Below, piece after piece: positions 63,763-64,000 of a stretch of 64,000 nt of DNA. The translations under genes were made by a program, and so were the position numbers. The stretch's first letter is position 1. Each line of letters starts with the position of its first letter. Below the pieces are notes generated by a model. The model had not been told where the DNA came from and did no database searches. It was given only the letters and a program-made list of their open reading frames with translations. The DNA is from Diadophis punctatus similis (Eukaryota; Chordata; Lepidosauria; Squamata; Dipsadidae), in the NCBI GenBank assembly GCA_023053685.1, contig JALIGW010000002.1, positions 251,361,239-251,425,238 of the forward strand, given 5' to 3'.

Positions 63763-64000
63763 CTTCCTGGGTCCCAGTCCAGAGAGAGAGACATTAGTAG
63801 CTGATCTCTAATATTACTCATTGGCTCACAAATGGACAGGCATTTGAAACTCATAAAAGATTGAGAGCTCTCTTCAGTGCTTGGGATGGCTTGCCTGGTC
63901 GCTAAGCCACCATTCTTCTTGTATTATAGTACAAATTCTGTTAAAGATGGGAATGTAGCATCTCATAGTTTGAGGTCAACTATAGTGATTATAGTTTATT
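63758..64000. other. No recognised feature
   Basis: Nothing recognised up to the window edge. Confidence 0.4.

Overview
The window looks like squamate reptile nuclear DNA, most likely from a snake. This is inferred from the repeats. There are many CR1 LINEs, several ending in AATAG/ATTCT pentamer arrays, a combination described for snakes. There are also Sauria-type SINEs (tRNA head, tail ending in TATTGC repeats), L2-, L1- and Penelope-type elements, and many short DNA transposons. Nothing bacterial, viral or organellar is present as a free genome.

Two multi-exon host genes are visible, both on the + strand and both encoding SCAN-domain C2H2 zinc-finger proteins. Gene 1 has a probable CpG-rich 5' exon (about 12960-13198, donor GTAAGT), a SCAN exon (coding 16356-17021), a short exon (23465-23591) and a zinc-finger exon (25929-27097, 10 fingers); the predicted protein is about 653 aa. 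Gene 2 has a probable CpG-island promoter (about 38820-39300), a SCAN exon (42640-43329), a short exon (44938-45067) and a zinc-finger exon (47939-49245, 11 fingers); the predicted protein is about 708 aa. Intron phases match between the genes (0, then 1), which fits tandem paralogues. A third CpG-rich block at 4.7-5.05 kb may be the first exon of another gene leaving the window on the - strand.

Almost everything else is nested transposable elements. 0-10 kb: a CR1 copy carrying five later insertions, L2 and CR1-group LINEs, SINEs and hAT elements. 10-23 kb: CR1, solo LTRs, Penelope and L1 pieces around gene 1. 27-38 kb: hAT-in-CR1, an L1 with clean target duplication interrupted by a solo LTR, an L2 copy, and microsatellites. 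39-50 kb: gene 2, with a hAT element, a Helitron fragment and an LTR in its introns. 50-64 kb: a CR1 copy with a 573-codon open frame, more LTRs, LINEs and hATs.

The most useful patterns are these. (1) Many hAT-type elements have 8-bp duplications centred on TA, often CTAG. (2) Two hAT copies sit at the same CR1 nucleotide in separate CR1 copies. (3) One hAT family carries arrays of ACCGGAAGT (ETS-type) motifs. (4) One hAT interior has become a 13-copy, 42-bp minisatellite. (5) A tRNA-headed SINE has a CR1 tail. (6) An LTR contains an acidic open frame upstream of its TATA box. No coherent new multi-gene system was found. Repeat family names are assigned by eye from termini, target duplications and translated fragments.
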